A stretch of 59,625 bases of DNA, taken from Gammaproteobacteria bacterium AqS3. Lineage in GTDB: Bacteria; Pseudomonadota; Gammaproteobacteria; MEIF01; AqS3. The notes beneath the pieces were generated by a model that worked only from the letters and a program-made list of their open reading frames with translations, searched no databases and was not told the DNA's origin. Below, one piece after another: positions 1 to 10,166 of the stretch. The stretch spans positions 1 through 59,625 of the forward strand of contig MEIF01000008.1 of assembly GCA_001750645.1 (NCBI GenBank), given 5' to 3'. A program made the position numbers and the translations under genes. Every line of letters starts with the position of its first letter. Within the stretch, counting starts at the first letter, position 1.

Positions 1-658
1 GGCGGACTTCGAGGTCGGAGCGCCCGCCGAGCAGCGCCGGCAGCGCCTGGTTGAGCTGCTCGGCGCCGCTGCTGCCGCCGAGCACCAGCAGCCGCAGCGG
101 GGCCGTCCCGCGCTCGGCGTAGCGCCGCCCGGGTTCGGGCAGGGCGGCGATGTCCGGGCGCACCGGGTTGCCGCTCGGATGCGTCTCGACCAGCCCGGAG
201 AAGCCGCCGGGGATGCCCTCGAAGCCGATGCGCGCCCAGCGCGCGCACAGGCGGTTGGCGCGCCCGGGGACGGCGTTCTGCTCGTGCAGGATCAGCGGGA
301 TGCGGCACAGGTGCGCCGCCAGGCCGCCGCTGACGCATATATAGCCGCCGAAGCCGAATACGATGTCGGGGCGGCGGCGCTGCATCCAGACGATGGCGCG
401 CAGCAGCGCGAGGCCGTTGAGCAGCAGCGAGCTCAGCTGACCCAGCGCGCCCCTGCCGACAAAGCCGATGGCGCCGATGTCGGTGTAGGGGAAGCCGGCC
501 GCGTCCACCAGGCGGCGCTCGAGGTCGCGGCCGGCGCCGAGCCACTCGATGTGCGCCCCCTCGGCCCTGAGCCCCTGTGCGACCTCGAGCGCCGGCAGGA
601 CGTGCCCGCCGGTGCCGGCGGCGAGGATGGCGATGCGGCAGCGCGGCGTGTCGCTCAC
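1..658 (-). CDS. murG: MurG, lipid II synthase (3' end cut by window)
   Basis: UDP-GlcNAc:undecaprenyl-pyrophosphoryl-MurNAc-pentapeptide GlcNAc transferase. It makes lipid II at the inner face of the cytoplasmic membrane. The N-terminal half is visible (about 219 codons of a family usually near 355). It shows the glycine-rich GTGGH loop close to the start (ILAAGTGGHVLPAL), the FGGY segment, HEQN (LILHEQNAVPGRANR) and the second-domain start GGSSGAEQLN. The start is GTG at 658, overlapping the ftsW stop by 4 bp (GTGA), so translation is probably coupled. It is the last dcw gene in the window; the C-terminal UDP-GlcNAc-binding part lies outside. Confidence 0.96.
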   Translation of the reverse strand, partial: MSDTPRCRIAILAAGTGGHVLPALEVAQGLRAEGAHIEWLGAGRDLERRLVDAAGFPYTDIGAIGFVGRGALGQLSSLLLNGLALLRAIVWMQRRRPDIVFGFGGYICVSGGLAAHLCRIPLILHEQNAVPGRANRLCARWARIGFEGIPGGFSGLVETHPSGNPVRPDIAALPEPGRRYAERGTAPLRLLVLGGSSGAEQLNQALPALLGGRSDLEVR

Positions 659-1854
659 CGGTTCTGCACCCGGTGCAGCTTGACGATCTGATGATGCACC
701 CAGAAGACCCCGGCGAGACCGGCGACGTTGGCCGCCAGCGAGCTGCCGCCGTGGCTGATCAGCGGCAGGATGGTGCCGTTGACCGGGAACAGCGCCAGGT
801 TGGAGCCGATGTTGAGCACCACCTGGGCCAGGAACAGCAGCCCGAAGCCGTAGCACAGATAGGCGTTGAAGTTGGCGCCGTGCTCCTCGGCCCTGCGGCC
901 GATGCGCAGGATCAGCCAGCTCATGATCAGCAGGGCCGCGAGCACCAGGCAGGCGCCGAGGGCGCCGAGCTCCTCGCTGATGACCGAGAACATGAAGTCG
1001 CTGGTGGCGTCGGGGATGTAGTACTTCTGCACGCCGTTGCCGATGCCGGTGCCGAACCAGCCCGAATAGGCGGTCATCAGAGCCTGGTCGATCTGATAGC
1101 CGCTGACCTCGCCGGTCAGGCCGCTGTACCAGTCCCTCAGGCGCTGGTCGATGTAGCCCGGCGTGTAGGCCAGCAGGGTCGCCAGCGCCGCCGGCACCAC
1201 CGAGGCGCTGAGGAACAGGATGCGCTTGCCGGTCAGACCGGCCAGCATCAGCTGCCCCAGCACAGTGCCCAGCAGGATCAGGACGATGCCGATGGACTGC
1301 TTCAGAAACGCCAGGATGACCAGGGCGATCAGGCCTATGCGCCCGAACAGCAGCAGCATCTCGCCGTTTTTGGCAATGCCGGTGCGGGCGATCGTGGGCT
1401 GCATCCAGGTGCAGTAGAACGCCATCAGGAACACCACCATCAGCTTGATGAACTCGGACGGCTGCAGCGACTGGCCGCCCCAGTTGACCCAGCGGGGTGC
1501 GCCCTTGCCGTAGTCGTCGCCGTAGATGCCGACGGCGAGCGCCGTCAGCCCGGCGAGCACGACAGCGCCGTCGATCAGCGGCGGCTTCTTGATGCGGCTG
1601 AGCCAGGGCATGACGGCGTAGACCGCCAGCCCGAGTGCGAAGGCCGCGGCGATCTTCACGCCCTGGCGGTCAAAGCCCTGGGCGAAGCCCTGGACGTCGG
1701 GGTCGTAGCCGGTCAGCAGCAGCCAGCCCAGCAGGATCAGCACGGCGGCGACGCCGATCAGCAGCTGTCCCTGCCAGATATCCAGCCACGCGCGGGCGCC
1801 GATGCGCCCGGGGGCGAGCGGGACCCAGCCGGCCGAGGACCCCGGCGCGCTCAC
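655..1854 (-). CDS. ftsW: FtsW, SEDS peptidoglycan glycosyltransferase of the divisome
   Basis: Polytopic SEDS-family protein that polymerises septal glycan from lipid II together with FtsI. Its 399 residues contain about ten hydrophobic segments. Family motifs visible are the loop GAPRWVNWGGQSLQPSEF (residues ~130-147), the extracytoplasmic loop with the conserved Asp near PDATSDFMFSVISEELG, and the C-terminal LPLISHGGSS. Starts at GTG, overlapping the murD stop by 4 bp (GTGA), and overlaps murG likewise. It lies between murD and murG as in most proteobacterial dcw clusters, and forms a pair with ftsI encoded upstream in the same operon. Confidence 0.96.
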   Translation of the reverse strand: MSAPGSSAGWVPLAPGRIGARAWLDIWQGQLLIGVAAVLILLGWLLLTGYDPDVQGFAQGFDRQGVKIAAAFALGLAVYAVMPWLSRIKKPPLIDGAVVLAGLTALAVGIYGDDYGKGAPRWVNWGGQSLQPSEFIKLMVVFLMAFYCTWMQPTIARTGIAKNGEMLLLFGRIGLIALVILAFLKQSIGIVLILLGTVLGQLMLAGLTGKRILFLSASVVPAALATLLAYTPGYIDQRLRDWYSGLTGEVSGYQIDQALMTAYSGWFGTGIGNGVQKYYIPDATSDFMFSVISEELGALGACLVLAALLIMSWLILRIGRRAEEHGANFNAYLCYGFGLLFLAQVVLNIGSNLALFPVNGTILPLISHGGSSLAANVAGLAGVFWVHHQIVKLHRVQNR

Positions 1855-3200
1855 CGGGCCTGCTCCCCCGCCAGCGCCTTCACGGCTGCGTCAAAGGCGG
1901 CGCCCCGCTCGGCGTAGCCGGCGTACTGGTCAAAGCTCGAGCAGGCCGGCGAGAGCAGCACCGTGTCCCCCGGCGCAGCAGATGCGGCGGCGGTGCGCAC
2001 AGCCTGGTGCATGTCGGTGCAGCGCTGCACCGGGATCCCGGTGCCCTCGAGCAGCCCCATCAGCGCTGCGGCCTGCTCGCCGAGGGCGAGCATCTGCGCC
2101 AGCTTGGCGCTCAGCAGCGGCCGCAGCATCCGATAGTCCAGCCCCTTGCCGGCGCCGCCGCAGATCAGCCGGACGCGCCCGTCGGGCAGAGCGCCGAGAG
2201 CCATCTGCGTCGCCGCCGGATTGGTCGCCTTGGAGTCGTTGATGAAGTCGATCCCCCCGATGCGGGCGGTGCGGGCGAAGCGGTAGGGCAGCGGCTCGAA
2301 GCTGCCGAGCACGCGCAGCACGGCGCCCCGGTCGAGGCCGAGGGCGTCGGCCAGCGCCAGCACCGCCATGGCGTTGGCACAGCCGATCGGGCTGTCCTGC
2401 TTCAGGTCGGTGCGCGCCAGGATGGGTTCAAATCCCAGGCAGATGTGCTCGTCCTCGAGATCCAGCCCCCAGTGCCCCGGGTCGGGGATGCCCCGGCCGA
2501 AGGTGACCTGCCGCACCGAGAGCGGCAGCAGCGGCTGGGTCAGGATGTCGTCCCGGTTCGAGACCGCACAGCCGGCGTTTTGATAGATGCGGTGCTTGGC
2601 GTTGCGGTAGCGCTCCAGACTGCCGTGGCGGTCGAGGTGGTCGGCGGTGACGTTGAGCACGCAGGCGACCTGGGGCCGGAGCGAGTGGACGTGCTGCAGC
2701 TGAAAGCTCGACAGCTCGAGGATGTAGAGGTCTGCGGGACGCTCGAGCAGCTCGACGGCGGCGGTTTCAAGGTTGCCGCCCAGGGCGCTGCGCTGCCCGG
2801 ACTCGGCCGTGCAGCGGTGCAGCATCTCGGTGACCGTGCTCTTGCCGTTGGTGCCGGTGACGGCGGCAACCCGGGCGCCCTCGGGCAGGCTGCGGGCGAA
2901 CAGATCGACCTCGCTGATCAGCCGCACGCCCCGATCCCGCAGCTCCCTGAAAACCGGCCGCTCGGTGTCCACGCCGGGGCTGACGACGAGCTCGCCGATG
3001 CCGGCAAGGGTGTCGACCGAGAGCTCGCTGCCGCAGGTGATCTCCGGGTGGCTGCGGGCGATGGCCTCCAGCGCCTCGGGGTTTTCGTCGACCACCAGCG
3101 GCGCCCGGCCCCGGGCGCACAGGTGGCGCACCGCCGCCGACCCGCTGACGCCGGCGCCCAGCACGGCACAGCCGACGTCCCTGGCGAGCACCTCCCTCAT
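1851..3200 (-). CDS. murD: MurD, UDP-MurNAc-L-Ala:D-Glu ligase
   Basis: Cytoplasmic Mur ligase that adds D-glutamate to UDP-MurNAc-L-alanine using ATP. It has 449 residues: an N-terminal nucleotide-binding fold (GAGVSGSAAV, residues 15-24), the ATP loop GTNGKST (116-122), ELSSFQL, TADHLDRHG and NDSKATN (321-327), and the C-terminal domain with LLSPACSSFD. Two usually conserved spots differ. The LPHR motif reads LPYR (Tyr306), and the GxHNxxN segment before the helix LALADALG reads SPIGCAN. The rest of the architecture is normal, so I expect it to be functional. ATG start, overlapping the mraY stop by 4 bp (ATGA). Confidence 0.95.
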   Translation of the reverse strand: MREVLARDVGCAVLGAGVSGSAAVRHLCARGRAPLVVDENPEALEAIARSHPEITCGSELSVDTLAGIGELVVSPGVDTERPVFRELRDRGVRLISEVDLFARSLPEGARVAAVTGTNGKSTVTEMLHRCTAESGQRSALGGNLETAAVELLERPADLYILELSSFQLQHVHSLRPQVACVLNVTADHLDRHGSLERYRNAKHRIYQNAGCAVSNRDDILTQPLLPLSVRQVTFGRGIPDPGHWGLDLEDEHICLGFEPILARTDLKQDSPIGCANAMAVLALADALGLDRGAVLRVLGSFEPLPYRFARTARIGGIDFINDSKATNPAATQMALGALPDGRVRLICGGAGKGLDYRMLRPLLSAKLAQMLALGEQAAALMGLLEGTGIPVQRCTDMHQAVRTAAASAAPGDTVLLSPACSSFDQYAGYAERGAAFDAAVKALAGEQAR

Positions 3201-4282
3201 CTCAGCAGCAGCGTGCCCAGGCCGATGAGCACGCAGAGGATCGTCAGGATCCAGGCGCGCACGACGATGTGCGTCTCGGGCATGCCCTTCTGCTCGAAGT
3301 GGTGGTGGATCGGGGCCATGCGGAAGATGCGCTTTCCGGTCAGCCTGAAGGAGGCGACCTGCAGCATCACCGAGACGGTCTCGACCACGAACAGCGCCCC
3401 CATCAGGGCGAACAGAACCTCCTGGCGCAGCATGACCGCCATGCTGCCGAGCACCCCGCCCAGCGCCAGCGAGCCGACGTCGCCCATGAAGATCCTGGCC
3501 GGGTAGGCGTTGAAGCAGAGGAAGCCCAGCAGCGCCCCGATCAGGGCGGCGGCGAATACGGCGATCTCGCCGGCGCCCTCGATGTGGGGCGAGCGGATGT
3601 AGTCGGCGCCGGCGGCGCTGCTGACGATGCAGGCGATGACGCCCAGTCCCAGGGCGACCAGGGCCGAGGACATCGAGGCCAGCCCGTCAAGCCCGTCGGT
3701 CAGGTTGACGGCGTTGCTGCTGCCGACGATGACCAGCCAGGTGACGAAGATGAAGCCGAGGCCGAGGTCGAGGCTGAACCCGCTGAACAGCGGCAGCAGG
3801 TAGCGGGTCTCGCCGGGGGTCTCGGCGCCCAGGTAGAGCGCCGCTGCAATGATCAGCGCCAGCAGCGTCTGGCCGAGCATCTTGCCGCGCGCCGACAGCC
3901 CGCCCCGCTTGGCGATCGACTTGAGCCAGTCGTCGTAGAAGCCGATGGCGCCGAAGCCCAGCGCCGCCAGCACCAGCAGCCAGACATGGCGGCTGCCCAG
4001 ATCAACCCACAGCCCGATGGCGATCAGCAGCCCCAGCAGGATGCTGAGGCCGCCCATCGTCGGCGTGCCCCGCTTGCTGAAATGCTGCTGCGGGCCGAGC
4101 TCGTAGATCTCCTCGCCGATCTGCAGGCGGCGCATGACGCGCAGGGTGATGCGGCCGATGATGAGGGCGACAATCACGGCGGTGAGCAGCCCCAGCAGGG
4201 CGCGCAGCAGCAGGGCGCCGAGGGGGTCGTCCCCGCCGCCCTGGACGGCCCAGCCCAGCTGCTCGGCGAGCCAGATCAGCAT
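3197..4282 (-). CDS. mraY: MraY, phospho-MurNAc-pentapeptide translocase
   Basis: Integral membrane enzyme that transfers phospho-MurNAc-pentapeptide to undecaprenyl phosphate, giving lipid I. 361 residues, as expected for the family, with about ten hydrophobic segments. Diagnostic motifs are all present: GTPTMGG, the Mg-binding FYDDWLK, NAVNLTDGLDGLA, the catalytic-loop motif FMGDVGSLALGG, and the histidine motif PIHHHFEQKG near the C terminus. The start is ATG at 4282, overlapping the last 7 bp of murF (ATGCTGA). A much longer upstream reading frame runs through murF in another frame and is not coding. Confidence 0.96.
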   Translation of the reverse strand: MLIWLAEQLGWAVQGGGDDPLGALLLRALLGLLTAVIVALIIGRITLRVMRRLQIGEEIYELGPQQHFSKRGTPTMGGLSILLGLLIAIGLWVDLGSRHVWLLVLAALGFGAIGFYDDWLKSIAKRGGLSARGKMLGQTLLALIIAAALYLGAETPGETRYLLPLFSGFSLDLGLGFIFVTWLVIVGSSNAVNLTDGLDGLASMSSALVALGLGVIACIVSSAAGADYIRSPHIEGAGEIAVFAAALIGALLGFLCFNAYPARIFMGDVGSLALGGVLGSMAVMLRQEVLFALMGALFVVETVSVMLQVASFRLTGKRIFRMAPIHHHFEQKGMPETHIVVRAWILTILCVLIGLGTLLLR

Positions 4283-5718
4283 CGCTCGCCGCCTCCCCTC
4301 GAGCGCAGGAAGTCCTGGGCGACCCAGTCCAGCCCGATCGCCCGGGAGCCCTTGATCAGCACGGCAGCGCCGGGCGGGGTGTTGCGGTCGAGCCAGATCG
4401 CCGCGCTGGAGAGATCCGGCATCAGCAGGCCCCGCTTCGGGTCGCCGAAACCCCGCAGAAAGTCGGGGGCGTATTCGCCCAGCGCCAGCACTGCGTAGAA
4501 ATTCAGTCGGGCGGCGTACTCGCCGACCTCCCGGTGCAGTTCGGCTGCGCGCTCGCCCAGCTCGCCCATCGAGCCGAACACCAGGATGTTGTCTGACGCC
4601 GCCTGCTCGGCCAGCAGGTGCAGGGCGGCCTTGAGCGCCTCGGGGTTGGCGTTGTAGGAGTCGTCGATGACGAGCGTCCCGTCCTTTTTGCAGCGGAACA
4701 GCTCGCCCCGGTGCCGCTCGGCCCCGACGCCTTCGAGGCCGCGGATGATCTGTTCTGGTGCTAGGCCTGCGGCCCATCCCGCCGCCGCCGCCGCCAGGAC
4801 GTTGGCGCGGTTGTGCTCACCGTGCAGGCCGGGGCGGACCGTCAGCGGCTCGGGATGACCCCTGAAATGAATATCCAAGTTCATGCCCCCTGTTCCGCCC
4901 GTGGCCATTCCGCCCTGCACATCCGCCCTTGACTGCGGCGAAGTATCCGCACTGTAAATGCTGTCCAGTTTGGCGCTGAAGGTGACGATGCGCCTCTGTC
5001 CGGCGCGCCGCCTCCACCGGTCGCAGGCCGAATCGTCGGCGTTGAGCACCACGGCGCCGTCCCCGGACACGGCGTCGATCAGCTCGCCCTTGCCCCGCAC
5101 CACGCCGTCGACGCTGCCAAAGCCCTCGAGATGCACCGGCAGGGCGTTGAGCAGGACGCCGATGTGCGGGCGCGCCAGTCCCGCCAGGTCGGCGATCTCG
5201 CCCGGGCTGTTGGCGCCGATTTCAAGCACCAGGTATCGGGTGTCGGAATCGGCGCGCAGCAGGCTCAGCGGGACGCCGATGTGGTTGTTGTAGCTCCTGG
5301 TCGAGGCCGCAGTCCCGTTGGGGGCGACGCTTCTGAAGAGCGCCTCGCAGCAGCGCCGGGTGGTGGTCTTGCCGGCGCTGCCGGTGATGCCGATGACGAC
5401 GGCGGATTCTTTGAGTTTGCCCCGCTGCCAGGCGGCCAGGCGGTGCAGCGCCTTGAGGACGCTGTCGACGCGGATTGAAGTCGCCCCGTCGGGCAGGCTG
5501 CCGAGATCCCGCTCGATCAGCACGACCGCCCCGGCCTGGGCAGCCTCGACTGCATAGTCATGCCCGTCTCCGGCGCCCTCGCTGAGCGCCGCAAACAGCC
5601 GGCCGGGGGCGGCCTCGCCGCTGTGCATGACGACCTCGCTGACCTGTCGATCATCCTGGGTTCCGATGCGTTTTCCGTTGACTATTTCCCCCAACTCCCT
5701 ACTTGAAATCTGATCCAT
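4276..5718 (-). CDS. murF: MurF, UDP-MurNAc-tripeptide:D-Ala-D-Ala ligase
   Basis: Adds D-Ala-D-Ala to UDP-MurNAc-tripeptide, completing the cytoplasmic precursor used by MraY next door. 480 residues. The ATP loop is GITGSAGKTTT (110-120), followed by SYNNHIGVPL, LEIGANSPGEI, DDSYNANPEA (substrate-binding region) and the C-terminal VLIKGSRAIGLDWV. The middle domain carries a glycine/methionine-rich stretch (QGGMATGGTGGM) that looks like a small insertion. ATG start at 5718, 3 bp after the murE stop; its end overlaps mraY by 7 bp. Confidence 0.95.
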   Translation of the reverse strand: MDQISSRELGEIVNGKRIGTQDDRQVSEVVMHSGEAAPGRLFAALSEGAGDGHDYAVEAAQAGAVVLIERDLGSLPDGATSIRVDSVLKALHRLAAWQRGKLKESAVVIGITGSAGKTTTRRCCEALFRSVAPNGTAASTRSYNNHIGVPLSLLRADSDTRYLVLEIGANSPGEIADLAGLARPHIGVLLNALPVHLEGFGSVDGVVRGKGELIDAVSGDGAVVLNADDSACDRWRRRAGQRRIVTFSAKLDSIYSADTSPQSRADVQGGMATGGTGGMNLDIHFRGHPEPLTVRPGLHGEHNRANVLAAAAAGWAAGLAPEQIIRGLEGVGAERHRGELFRCKKDGTLVIDDSYNANPEALKAALHLLAEQAASDNILVFGSMGELGERAAELHREVGEYAARLNFYAVLALGEYAPDFLRGFGDPKRGLLMPDLSSAAIWLDRNTPPGAAVLIKGSRAIGLDWVAQDFLRSRGGGERC

Positions 5719-5721
5719 CCC

Positions 5722-7194
5722 CTATCCCCCCAGTGCGCTGCGCGCCAGCTGGATGTCGTCGCAGGCCATGCGCGCACCGGCGACCTCCTGCCAGGCCTCG
5801 TGCCCCCTGCCGGCGATGAGCAGCGCCGAGCCGGTCGAGACGGCGCGCTCAACCGCGGCGCCGATGGCCTCGGCGCGCCCGTGGCAGACCGTCACGTCGG
5901 CGTCCGGCGGCAGCCCCGAGCGGATGTCGGCGACGATGCCGGCCGGATCCTCGCCGCGCGGGTTGTCGTCGGTCAGGACGATCCAGTCGGCCAGCTTGCC
6001 GGCAATCCGGCCCATTTCGGCGCGCTTGCCGACGTCGCGCTCGCCGCCGCAGCCGAACACGCAGCCGAACGGCCCGGCCGCGTGCTCGTGCAGGCTGCAC
6101 AGCGCCGAGTGCAGCGCATCGGGCGTGTGGGCGTAGTCGACCAGCACCAGCGGGGCGCCGGCGCCGATGCGCTGCATGCGCCCGGGCAGGTCGGTCAGGG
6201 CGGCGCTGCACTCCAGCACCTCCTCAAAGCCGCGCCCGGTGGTGGCCAGCACCGCGGCCATGGCGGCCATCAGGTTGTCGACGTTGAAGCGGCCGTAGCT
6301 GGCAAGCCGCACCGCCCCGATGCGCCCCCGCCAGATCAGCCCCAGGTCGTAGCCGCCGTCGGGGGAGATGGCGATGCGCTCCAGCCGCAGGTCGGCGCCG
6401 CACCCGCGCCCGAACCGGATGCGCTCGGCCGAGGCATCGAGGGCGCGCAGCATCTGCGGGGCGTAGTCGTCGTCGGCGTTGACCACGCCGATGCGAACGC
6501 CCGGGCTGCTGAACAGCCGCGCCTTGGCGCCGCTGTAGTCGAGCATGTCGCAGTGGTAGTCGAGGTGGTCGCGCGAGAGGTTGATGAAGACGGCACAGTC
6601 AAAGCGCACCGCCTGGATCCGGTTCTGGTCGAGGGCGTGCGAGCTGACCTCCAGCGCCGCCGCGCGGCAGCCGGCGCCGTGCAGCCGGGCCAGGGTGCGC
6701 TGCAGCACCGTGACCGGCGGCGTGGTGTGGCCGGCGAAGTCGTCCGAGAACCCGCTGTCCCCGGGCAGGCGCACGCCCAGGGTTCCGCCGAAGGCGGTCG
6801 GTATCCCCAGGGCGCTGCACAGCTCGGCGATGTAGTGAACCGTCGTGCTCTTGCCGTTGGTGCCGGTGACCCCGTAGAGGGTCAGCTCGGCGCTGGGGTC
6901 GCCCCACAGCCGGCCGGCGAGGTCGCCGATGCGGTGGCGCAGGTGCTGCACCGGGACGGTCGGGACGCCGCAGTCGCCCGGGACGCCGCCGAGCGCCTCC
7001 GCCGGGTCGTAGAGCACGGCGGCAGCGCCGCACTCGGCGGCGCGGCGGATGTGCCGGTGCAGCTGCGGCGGGTGCGCCAGTGCGACAAAGACGTCACCCG
7101 GGCGCACCTGGGCGGTGTGAATCGCCAGGTCCGGCACGCTGACTGAAGCCCAGGGCTGGTCGGGGCGCCGCAGCAGCTCGCCCAGCGTGGTCAA
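5722..7194 (-). CDS. murE: MurE, UDP-MurNAc-L-Ala-D-Glu:meso-DAP ligase
   Basis: Adds the third stem-peptide residue. 490 residues with the ATP loop GTNGKST (111-117), HTTPP, LEVSSHALDQNR, NLSRDHLDYH and VDYAHTPDAL. The specificity motif DNPR (410-413) marks a meso-diaminopimelate-adding enzyme, so the wall is the usual Gram-negative A1-gamma type. The start codon is TTG, overlapping the ftsI stop by 4 bp (TTGA); this is the only clear TTG start in the dcw cluster and may reduce initiation relative to neighbours. Followed 3 bp later by murF. Confidence 0.96.
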   Translation of the reverse strand: MTTLGELLRRPDQPWASVSVPDLAIHTAQVRPGDVFVALAHPPQLHRHIRRAAECGAAAVLYDPAEALGGVPGDCGVPTVPVQHLRHRIGDLAGRLWGDPSAELTLYGVTGTNGKSTTVHYIAELCSALGIPTAFGGTLGVRLPGDSGFSDDFAGHTTPPVTVLQRTLARLHGAGCRAAALEVSSHALDQNRIQAVRFDCAVFINLSRDHLDYHCDMLDYSGAKARLFSSPGVRIGVVNADDDYAPQMLRALDASAERIRFGRGCGADLRLERIAISPDGGYDLGLIWRGRIGAVRLASYGRFNVDNLMAAMAAVLATTGRGFEEVLECSAALTDLPGRMQRIGAGAPLVLVDYAHTPDALHSALCSLHEHAAGPFGCVFGCGGERDVGKRAEMGRIAGKLADWIVLTDDNPRGEDPAGIVADIRSGLPPDADVTVCHGRAEAIGAAVERAVSTGSALLIAGRGHEAWQEVAGARMACDDIQLARSALGG

Positions 7195-8927
7195 CGCGAC
7201 CGGCCCGCCGCGTGGTGCGCCAGCTGCACCGAGTCCCTGAGCGTGTCCTGGGGCAGCAGCCCCTGGGTGTTGATGATGCTCTTGAACACGTCGCGCGCCA
7301 GCGGCGCCGCCACGTTGCTGGCGTAGTGCCTCTCGGGGCCGACGTCGAGCAGCCAGACGCCGACCACCAGCGCCGGGTCGGAGTCGATGAAGCCGATGAA
7401 GTTGGTGTTGTAGCGGCTGCCGTCGTAGCGGGTCGCATAGCTCTGCGCGGTTCCGGTCTTGCCGCCGATGCGGTAGCCCTCGACGCCCGCCCGGCGCCCG
7501 GTGCCGTTGGGATCCTCGACCACGGCGTAGAGGATCTCGCGCAGCGCCGAGGCCACCTCGCCGCTGAGCACGCGCTCCCGCCGGGTCGGCTCATCGGTGC
7601 GCTCGAGCATCAGCCGGACGCGGTAGCCGCCGTTGACGAAGACCGCATAGGCGCGCAGCAGCTGCAGCAGGTTGGTGTTCATGCCGTAGCCGTAGCCGAG
7701 CTGCGGCGAGGGCTCGGCGATCGCCCCCCGCGCGGCGCCGAGGTTGAGCTCCAGCGGGTGGGTGAACCCCATGCTGCGCAGAAAGTCGACGGCCTTCCGC
7801 TCGGGCAGCTGCGAGAACACGTCGACCGCACCCACCTGGCTCGAGCGCACCAGCGCCTGGCTGCGGGTGATCACCCCCAGCGGGCGGGGGTCGCGGAACA
7901 GCTCGCCGTTGATCCGGATCTCCGGCCGGGTCAGGTCGATGGTCTCCTCCGGGGTGAGCAGGCCGAACTCCATCCCGGCGGCCAGGAAGAAGGGCTTGAG
8001 CGTGGAGCCCGGCTCGATGACGTGGTGCAGGGCGATGTTGGGCGTCAGTGCATCGGCGCCGGGCACCTTGTTGGGGGTGAATGAGGGGTAGTTGGCCAGC
8101 GCCAGCACCTCGCCGGTCTCGGCGTTGAGCACCGCGACGCTGCCGCGCTTGGCCGCAGTGGCCTTGACGTGATCGACCAGCCGGCGATAGGTCTGCACCT
8201 GCAGGTTGCCGTCCAGGCTGCTGTGCAGCGTGCGCCCGTCCCGGGCGGGCTCGACGATGCGCACCGCAATGTCCCGCTGCAGGTGATGGCAGGGCTTGCC
8301 GCGGTCCGGCACCCGGGTCACCTCGGCGCGCCCCCACTGCGGCCGCAGCTGCCGGGAAAAGGCCCGCTCCAGCCCCGCCTGGCCCTGACCCCTGTGGTTG
8401 ATGTAGCCCGTGATCAATGCCCCGGCCTCGGCAATGGGGTAGTAGCGCCCGCGCCGGTTCTGCTCAAAGTGCAGCCCCCTGAGCTCGCAGCTGCGATGCA
8501 TCGCCTCGAGCTTTCGCTTGGTGCGCAGGCTGATGCCCCTGGCCAACGTGACCTCTCCGTCACTCTCTCTACTCAACTGGGAGCGCACCCGGCCGGGAAC
8601 CGTTTCATAGGGTTCGAGCAGTTCGATCAGTTCCTCGATTCCGGTGGAGTTGCGCATGTCGCCGAGCTGTGCGGTGACGTCGTACTCGGGGACGCTGATG
8701 GCCAGCGGCAGGCCGTTGCGGTCGTAGATGTTGCCCCTCAGCGCCGGCAGGTCGATGCCCCTGCGGTGCTGGCGCTCGACCCGCTCGCTCTGTGCAGCCC
8801 CGCTGACGGAGACCTGGCGGTAGACGACGGCGCCCGAGAAGAGCAGCCCGAACAGCACCGGAACCGCGAGAATCGTGTAGTAGCGCATCGGCGGAAAACA
8901 GGCCGACTCGCGGTAGCCGATGCTCAT
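7191..8927 (-). CDS. ftsI: FtsI (PBP3), septal peptidoglycan transpeptidase
   Basis: Class B penicillin-binding protein of the divisome, partner of FtsW. 578 residues: a short cytoplasmic tail, one membrane segment (~18-36), the dimerisation/pedestal domain containing RGNIYDRNGLPLA, and a transpeptidase domain. Active-site motif 1 is S308-T-L-K (EPGSTLKPF), and motif 3 is K490-T-G-T (GGKTGTAQ). Motif 2, usually SxN, reads S362-S-Q364 (RSSQVGAV); the codon is clearly CAG. This Asn-to-Gln change in a binding-site motif is unusual. ATG start overlaps the ftsL stop (ATGA). The downstream end overlaps murE. Confidence 0.96.
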   Translation of the reverse strand: MSIGYRESACFPPMRYYTILAVPVLFGLLFSGAVVYRQVSVSGAAQSERVERQHRRGIDLPALRGNIYDRNGLPLAISVPEYDVTAQLGDMRNSTGIEELIELLEPYETVPGRVRSQLSRESDGEVTLARGISLRTKRKLEAMHRSCELRGLHFEQNRRGRYYPIAEAGALITGYINHRGQGQAGLERAFSRQLRPQWGRAEVTRVPDRGKPCHHLQRDIAVRIVEPARDGRTLHSSLDGNLQVQTYRRLVDHVKATAAKRGSVAVLNAETGEVLALANYPSFTPNKVPGADALTPNIALHHVIEPGSTLKPFFLAAGMEFGLLTPEETIDLTRPEIRINGELFRDPRPLGVITRSQALVRSSQVGAVDVFSQLPERKAVDFLRSMGFTHPLELNLGAARGAIAEPSPQLGYGYGMNTNLLQLLRAYAVFVNGGYRVRLMLERTDEPTRRERVLSGEVASALREILYAVVEDPNGTGRRAGVEGYRIGGKTGTAQSYATRYDGSRYNTNFIGFIDSDPALVVGVWLLDVGPERHYASNVAAPLARDVFKSIINTQGLLPQDTLRDSVQLAHHAAGRSR

Positions 8928-9218
8928 CGCTCGCTCCGCACCACCAGCAGGCGCTCGCCCCGCCGGCTGACGGCCTCCTGCAGGCTCACCATGCCGAGCT
9001 GCCGGCGCGCCAGGGCCTCGAGCTGGATCGGATGGGTGTGGAAGCGCTCCTCCAATCTCAGCAGCCGGTACTCGCCCTGCAGGGCGCGGTTGAGCTCCTG
9101 GTTCTGCCGCAGCTCAACCTGCAGCCGGCGCAGGTCGTCGCGCAGGGTCAGCTGCCAGAACTGATGCGCCAGCACCGCCGCCCAGAGCAGCGCCCCCAGC
9201 CAGATCCAGCGGCGCGCC

Positions 9219-9226
<8 letters not shown>
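8924..9226 (-). CDS. ftsL: FtsL, divisome bitopic protein
   Basis: Small bitopic division protein that links FtsQ/FtsB with FtsWI. 100 residues: a basic N terminus, one membrane helix (~8-26), then a leucine/glutamine heptad pattern (LRRLQVELRQNQELNRALQ) typical of the FtsL coiled coil. Family assignment rests on size, topology and position between rsmH and ftsI, since FtsL sequences are poorly conserved. The start is GTG at 9226, overlapping the rsmH end by 8 bp; the stop overlaps the ftsI ATG. Confidence 0.9.

Positions 9227-10165
<939 letters not shown>

Positions 10166-10166
<1 letters not shown>

Noticed and set aside
577-3506. Long plus-strand open frames opposite ftsW, murD and mraY
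   Set aside because: Arg/Gly/Ala-rich shadows of high-GC genes on the other strand; no motifs or ribosome-binding sites.
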